Shown here: positions 59,821 through 64,000 of the stretch, one piece after another
Layout of the letters: each line of letters opens with the position of its first letter
Numbering within the stretch: position 1 is the first letter of the stretch
Assembly: GCA_049115935.1 (NCBI GenBank)
Contig: JAGDZK010000016.1
Span: 75,317-139,316, forward strand
Direction of reading: 5' to 3'
Source of the DNA: Bermanella sp049115935
Lineage (GTDB): Bacteria > Pseudomonadota > Gammaproteobacteria > Pseudomonadales > Oceanobacteraceae
Length of the DNA stretch: 64,000 bases
Position numbers and translations under genes: made by a program
The notes under the pieces: model-generated
What the model saw: only the letters and a program-made list of their open reading frames with translations
Told to the model about the DNA's origin: nothing
The model's database searches: none

Positions 59821-62295
59821 TTGAATGATTGGTTGAGGGTATGGGCTAGCTCAAAGTCTTGGTTTTGGAGGTTCCGAACATGGTTTGGAAAAATAAATTT
59901 TGCCGTAGAGAGTAGTTCGTATAAGAGAGATGCTTCACTCTCAAAAGCAAAGGTAAGTATTCGTATTTTCGGCTCTTTCACATGGATAGGTGTGAAAAGC
60001 TTGTTTTGGATCATTTTGAGTTTGGCAGCCTTAATTTTTGTTGAAGGTTATGTCGTTCACAACTTGTCTTGGCTTCCAACACTTAGTGCAGACGACAAAA
60101 AGTTCAATATTGAACAGCTCAGGCTTTACGCCCAAGTGCTCACTGCTATATTCTCGATCTACTTCGCTACAATTGGCATTATACTGAGCGCCGGTTACAC
60201 CAGACTTCGCAGAGATATCATCCAAATGCTAACCAATGAGCAGGTGGGAAGTGTGTATTCTCGTGTTTTGGTGCTTTCAGCGATGTTCTGTTTAGCCGCA
60301 ACCGCCTTACCTTTATTTGGATTAGAACCGGGTCTTTTCGTTTATGCCAGTGGTACTTTATTGACTCTTTTGAGTGCTTTGGCTTTGTTTCCCTTGGGCC
60401 AAAGACTATTTAACTTCTTTGACTTAATTATTCTAGCTCGCAGCGAAATACTTCCCAATATTGCTCGTCACATAGAGGGTGTGGCAAACCGCAAAAATTC
60501 AACTTCATTGGCCAATCATCATTCAAAGGCGGCGCGATTGGCTCTTGAACAATTATCGTATATTGATGATCGTGTCAAAGCTGGCAGTGAGGGTTTAAAA
60601 GATAATCTACCTGTGTTGACCGATGACTATACAGGTTTGCTTTTGTACTACCTTCAACGTAAACAAAGAATAGACAAAGAAAGCTTTTGGTTTCCTAGGC
60701 GTAGCAAGCATAAACAGTGGTTCCTCGCGGGGGATACGGTAACTTCTATGGCATTGAAAACAAGTAGCCAGCAACTGCTGATTGAAGAAAAGCCTGATCA
60801 TCAATGGCTCGAAAATGAAATTGTTGAAAGGTTGGCTGGCCATATTGAGCTCGCATTCCAAGCCGGTGACTTCGATCTTGCATTAAAGCTAATCGGTCGC
60901 TTCTCGACTCGTATTTCAGCTTATGCAACAGGATTTCAGTTCGAGATTGGTATGAAAGAACTCAACAGATTCAAAGAAATCATAGAGAAGGCTTTTGCCT
61001 CATTGAATTCCGTAGCGGATGATAAATCTGCGAAGTTACAGATTGATATAGCAGATACATGGGCAGCGCTAGGGAGTAACCTCTGCTTAGAAACATTACG
61101 CGGAATGCTTACCTTTGAAAAAGAACTGAAAAAGTTCTTTGAGAAGGACCACTGGACTGAGAAGTCTCTACGTCACCTACCGGCCCTTTTACAAGTAGAG
61201 CTAGCCTTCATCGTTGAACGCATTGAGTTTGAGCAAGTGATTGAGGGTCAGCGCCTATCTAAGCCAAAGTACGTCCAACAGTTGGCAGTCCAAAGACTCT
61301 TGCATCAATATGCAAACATCCTGCCTTCGATATGTGACTTTTACCAGAATTTGCTTCCAGCTTTTGTTGAATCACTATTGAAATTGAAAATGTCTGAGTC
61401 TGCAACACAGGTTGTTCTAGCAAGCTTACATAGCCATTGGAAACTACCGCGCTGGTTTCATGATCTTGAACAACTAGTGGAGGGGTATCATAAATATGAA
61501 TTCTACACCCAAGAGCAGTACAAGCTACCTGAGATAAATATTGCCGAGATGGCCAAACAGCTTGCTTCTGCCCGAGATACCGCAATTCAGAGGCTCGGCA
61601 GAGGAGCCATGGTTGAGCATATTTTCGAATCAAAACACAATGATGATCTGCCGGATCATTTTGGACAGATATACTTCGAACTGGGTGAAGCATGTATAAG
61701 CGCGTTTGAACAAAATGATGAAAATAAGTTAGATAAGGTTCTCCCAATGTTCATGTCCCTAGCGTTTTTGGCGGCGGATTTAAGGTTTGCGGATCCATCG
61801 CTAGATGTAAACAAGGAGTTTCGACTTCATCTCATATCAACAGTGATAAATGATTTGGCTTCTGTTTTGGGGTTTGCAATTCTTTATGGGGCATATTTCG
61901 ATAACGATAAGTTGTCTGCGGGAGCAATAGCGAAGTTCGATGCTTGGATTGAGCGCGCTACAGACAAGCAACAATACCTCAATAGAATGGTGCTCTTCTC
62001 AAACCCGCGCAGTTTTAGCTGGAGTGCGTCGCCGAGAGACCTAATTCGGATTAACTGGAAGATGTCATTTGAACACCGCGCGAGACAAGATGGTTTTGGG
62101 GACCAAATGAGAATGACGCGAGGGAAGGCGCACCCAAACCAAATCGTAAGGGAATTTTTGAGGTCGCATTCCGATGCGTCTCACCTGTTTTTCGCAACAC
62201 AGGTCGTACCGCAACTCGGTCCATTAGACTTCGAGATTGATTACCATATCACTGATCTTGTTCGCCGGTTGCGCGAGGAAGATGAAGAGGTTTAG
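59821..62295 (+). CDS. Unknown 824-residue protein with N-terminal membrane helices
   Basis: I do not recognise it. TTG at 59821 is well supported by AAGGAG six bases upstream. About four membrane helices are visible at 57-79, 103-125, 149-166 and 172-192; residues ~210-824 are a large soluble, helix-rich region, probably cytoplasmic, with no P-loop, nuclease, protease or kinase motif I can identify. The N-terminal 45 residues are basic and aromatic. The next gene follows one base after its stop with its own good ribosome site, so they form a two-gene operon. It sits between a repeat array and house-keeping genes, as accessory or defence modules often do, but nothing here shows such a role. 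Confidence 0.75.
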   Translation: MNDWLRVWASSKSWFWRFRTWFGKINFAVESSSYKRDASLSKAKVSIRIFGSFTWIGVKSLFWIILSLAALIFVEGYVVHNLSWLPTLSADDKKFNIEQLRLYAQVLTAIFSIYFATIGIILSAGYTRLRRDIIQMLTNEQVGSVYSRVLVLSAMFCLAATALPLFGLEPGLFVYASGTLLTLLSALALFPLGQRLFNFFDLIILARSEILPNIARHIEGVANRKNSTSLANHHSKAARLALEQLSYIDDRVKAGSEGLKDNLPVLTDDYTGLLLYYLQRKQRIDKESFWFPRRSKHKQWFLAGDTVTSMALKTSSQQLLIEEKPDHQWLENEIVERLAGHIELAFQAGDFDLALKLIGRFSTRISAYATGFQFEIGMKELNRFKEIIEKAFASLNSVADDKSAKLQIDIADTWAALGSNLCLETLRGMLTFEKELKKFFEKDHWTEKSLRHLPALLQVELAFIVERIEFEQVIEGQRLSKPKYVQQLAVQRLLHQYANILPSICDFYQNLLPAFVESLLKLKMSESATQVVLASLHSHWKLPRWFHDLEQLVEGYHKYEFYTQEQYKLPEINIAEMAKQLASARDTAIQRLGRGAMVEHIFESKHNDDLPDHFGQIYFELGEACISAFEQNDENKLDKVLPMFMSLAFLAADLRFADPSLDVNKEFRLHLISTVINDLASVLGFAILYGAYFDNDKLSAGAIAKFDAWIERATDKQQYLNRMVLFSNPRSFSWSASPRDLIRINWKMSFEHRARQDGFGDQMRMTRGKAHPNQIVREFLRSHSDASHLFFATQVVPQLGPLDFEIDYHITDLVRRLREEDEEV

Positions 62296-62296
62296 C

Positions 62297-63289
62297 ATGA
62301 AGATTTTTAGATCCGAACCCTTGCACCAATATCAACATTATGATGAGCATCATGGGTTTATTGATCGACTATTGGTTAAAGGTGAACAAGAGAGTTCTGG
62401 CTTTAATCGCAGGATGTTCGATGAAGATTTTGCTAGATTGTTTCACTCAGTGAATCATCGAAACGGCAATTTATTCAAAATCACGTCGAATGACGACTAC
62501 CTCATGCAAAAGCTACTTGCTAATGTTAATACGAGATACAGACCACATACTATTGACGAATCAATACGTGTGATGGTGGAGGAAATAGCTCAGTCGCTAA
62601 TTTGGTTCGGAAGTGCGTACTTTTTCATTCACGATGATACAGAGCAGGAAAAAATTCACCTGGTTTCATTTAGTTCATACGGCGTTCTGAGTCTTTTTGG
62701 TACACATATACAATGGGTTCCCAGACGACGGGAAAGACACTTTGATCGAGATGACGAAGAACTTTCGAGGGAAATACGTATTTTGGATTCAGCCAAAGTA
62801 ATACGCTTTGATATGCCCATGTTAATAAAACGCATGTTATCCGCACAGAACAGGATTTTAGCCATCCTCGACAAACACCAGTTTGGGGAGGTCAGTTTCC
62901 ACTCTCAGGCTACACACGAGAACCCGAATCCGATCAATCATTTCGATTTTCGAGTGTGGAAAGATACGCAAGAGTATGCTTTGTATCACGCTACGCGAAG
63001 AACGGGCTGGAATGGTAGGAAATATGATTCGACAAAGCGTTCAGACTTCTTCGATTGTCACCGACTTATTCGCTTTCGACGAAACCAATTATTGCTAAGA
63101 GATGATATATTGAATCAGCTTAGTGTTGAACTATCGAGGGTTGGTAAAATCTATAATGCGGAATTCTCGGTTGAAATATCGGGAACTGATGACTTGCCAA
63201 GTGTTGCACACCTTAACAATCTGGAGATCAGGCTAAAGCGTGAAGAGGTGGGGTTCACCGAAATCAGGGATTATTGCTATGATCGCTGA
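62297..63289 (+). CDS. Unknown 330-residue soluble protein, partner of the 824-residue membrane protein
   Basis: No recognisable family. ATG 62297 is preceded by AGAGG at six bases; the ORF is open a further 60 bases upstream, inside the previous gene. The protein is hydrophilic and charged, with no signal peptide or membrane helix; a hydrophobic stretch SLIWFGSAYFFIHDD lies near residue 100. Arg-rich segments (VPRRRERHFDRDD, IRFRRNQLLLRD) could contact nucleic acid or membranes, but this is guesswork. Spacing of one base after the 824-residue gene implies a joint function. Confidence 0.72.
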   Translation: MKIFRSEPLHQYQHYDEHHGFIDRLLVKGEQESSGFNRRMFDEDFARLFHSVNHRNGNLFKITSNDDYLMQKLLANVNTRYRPHTIDESIRVMVEEIAQSLIWFGSAYFFIHDDTEQEKIHLVSFSSYGVLSLFGTHIQWVPRRRERHFDRDDEELSREIRILDSAKVIRFDMPMLIKRMLSAQNRILAILDKHQFGEVSFHSQATHENPNPINHFDFRVWKDTQEYALYHATRRTGWNGRKYDSTKRSDFFDCHRLIRFRRNQLLLRDDILNQLSVELSRVGKIYNAEFSVEISGTDDLPSVAHLNNLEIRLKREEVGFTEIRDYCYDR

Positions 63290-63424
63290 ATGTCTGGTTC
63301 GTAGAGCAGCACAGTAGGCTAGATCCTGATAAATATTAGATGGGACAAATGTAATTTAGATATCCACGAATAATACTTATCATGGGTGTCTGGTTTCCGC
63401 CCATATTTTTAAGGTGAGGGAGTT

Positions 63425-63583
63425 ATGAGGTGTGAGGTTTGTGATGGAACTGGAATTGTTGTAGTGCGTTCAAATCATGAGTTTAATGAAAAAGGAGAGG
63501 TGGTAGAGCTAGATTATAAAGATATTGCTGAAGCTTGTTCTGAATGCAATGGTACAGTTGAAAAGTCAGAAGTTGAAGAATGA
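63425..63583 (+). CDS. Mini-protein with two DnaJ-type CxxC zinc motifs
   Basis: 52 residues, beginning MRCEVCDGTG and later ACSECNGT: two CxxCxGxG-like half-sites, as in the DnaJ cysteine-rich domain, which would bind one zinc. The remainder is acidic. GAGGGAG just before the ATG is a strong ribosome site, and a strong terminator follows, so it is likely a real gene. Function unknown; small proteins of this kind occur scattered in proteobacteria. It is 135 bases after the two-gene module and may be independent of it. Confidence 0.65.
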   Translation: MRCEVCDGTGIVVVRSNHEFNEKGEVVELDYKDIAEACSECNGTVEKSEVEE

Positions 63584-63618
63584 TTATCCTATGTTTTATA
63601 AGTTATGTTACATAAACC

Positions 63619-63656
63619 AAAAAAGCCCAAACAACTCTCATTGTTTGGGCTTTTTT
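63619..63656. terminator. Strong bidirectional terminator
   Basis: AAAAAAGCCCAAACAA (63619-63634) pairs perfectly with TTGTTTGGGCTTTTTT (63641-63656), a 16-base stem with a six-base loop, between the mini-protein gene and the convergent aconitase gene. It can serve both. Confidence 0.9.
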
Positions 63657-63660
63657 ATGT

Positions 63661-63706
63661 CTTAAAACAGAGTAAGTAAACGGGCGTAAAACTTACTCTG
63701 TTTAAG
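63661..63706. repeat. Inverted repeat after acnB
   Basis: CTTAAAACAGAGTAAGT (63661-63677) pairs with ACTTACTCTGTTTAAG (63691-63706), apart from one extra A, around a 13-base loop. It is 19 bases beyond the aconitase stop, so it probably protects or ends that mRNA. Confidence 0.55.
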
Positions 63707-63724
63707 CGATTTCTTAACTCGGTA

Positions 63725-64000
63725 TTAAACCGCTTTAAGAGGAATCGCAGGACGCGCTAGGTCTTCAGACGGTGGCGCGAAAGACGTTAGGTTAATACCG
63801 TCAACCGCTTCTTTGTATTCAGCTAAAGTCGGGAAGCGACCTAGGATACAAGAAAGAACAACCATTGGCGTAGAACCTAGTAGAGATTCACCTTTCTTCT
63901 CTGCAGAGTCTTCTACAACACGGCCTTGGAAAAGACGGGTAGAAGTCGCAAGAACCGTATCACCGGCTTCTGCTTTCTCTTGGTTACCCATACAAAGGTT
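63725..64000 (-). CDS. acnB: Aconitate hydratase B, C-terminal end (partial)
   Basis: TCA-cycle enzyme that isomerises citrate and isocitrate (and dehydrates 2-methylisocitrate in some species). Only the last 91 residues are in the window; the frame enters from the right edge. NLCMGNQ corresponds to the [4Fe-4S]-cluster cysteine loop CSLCMGNQ of AcnB, and LATSTRLFQGR to STSTRNFPNR. The tail (LLGSTPMVVLSCILGRFPTL, ending IPLKAV) differs from the E. coli tail, which suggests a divergent AcnB subtype. Stop at 63725-63727. Confidence 0.78.
   Translation of the reverse strand, partial: NLCMGNQEKAEAGDTVLATSTRLFQGRVVEDSAEKKGESLLGSTPMVVLSCILGRFPTLAEYKEAVDGINLTSFAPPSEDLARPAIPLKAV

Noticed and set aside
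61259..61747. 162-residue minus-strand ORF inside the 824-residue gene
   Set aside because: No ribosome site or motif; the sense frame is longer and has a good start.
1..64000. tRNA or rRNA genes
   Set aside because: I looked for tRNA-like ends and rRNA core sequences and found none I could support.

Overview
The window looks like chromosomal DNA of a marine, moderately low-GC gammaproteobacterium of the Oceanospirillales/Pseudomonadales type. The best evidence is gene order. The block mtaD-ubiG-mupP-yciK, divergent from gyrA-serC-pheA-hisC-tyrA/aroA-cmk-rpsA-ihfB, is the arrangement I know from Pseudomonas and relatives. A Marinobacter-type alcohol-forming fatty acyl-CoA reductase (wax ester metabolism) and a complete System I cytochrome c maturation operon agree with this. 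The genus is inference (Bermanella/Oleispira-like organisms would fit). I see no rRNA, tRNA, CRISPR array, insertion sequence or prophage.

Layout. 1-4 kb: start of a polyamine-type binding protein, acylphosphatase, an RcsF-like lipoprotein, and a FliK-like/FlhB-C-terminus-like pair. 4-12 kb: ccmABCDEFGHI followed by a DTW-domain tRNA modification gene. 12-17 kb: a TetR repressor divergent from a two-gene RND efflux pump, with TGTCA half-sites between them. 17-22 kb: a VOC protein, a sensor kinase, the fatty acyl-CoA reductase, TrmO and a GGDEF protein. 22-38 kb: the conserved ubiquinone/muropeptide-recycling and gyrA-to-rpsA core, interrupted by a Wzz-family gene placed directly behind gyrA.

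38-44 kb: an AT-rich glycan cluster between rpsA and ihfB, the same chromosomal slot that holds the O-antigen locus in P. aeruginosa (there just beyond ihfB). It has a sialyltransferase-like gene, neuA, neuB, neuC, an unrecognised 58-codon ORF, a CDP-glycerol glycerophosphotransferase-like gene and a tagD-like cytidylyltransferase. Nearly all neighbouring genes overlap, so this looks like one transcript making a surface glycan with a nonulosonic acid and, by inference, glycerol phosphate. No flippase, polymerase or ABC exporter is in the window.

44-59 kb: ihfB, pgi, small membrane proteins, a calcium-repeat lipoprotein, a soluble kinase with a response-regulator-TPR protein, AlkB overlapping a eukaryotic-type HisA, RhlE, a cold-shock protein with a consensus promoter and long leader, an acyltransferase, a DUF2956 protein, a PhyH-type dioxygenase and a quinone-oxidoreductase-like protein. 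59-64 kb: a degenerate tandem repeat array with nested palindromes, then a two-gene module of unknown function (an 824-residue membrane protein and a 330-residue soluble protein), a mini zinc-finger protein, and the C-terminus of an aconitase. The strongest candidates for something undescribed are the sialyl/glycerophosphate cluster with its small coupled ORF, and the two-gene module beside the repeat array.
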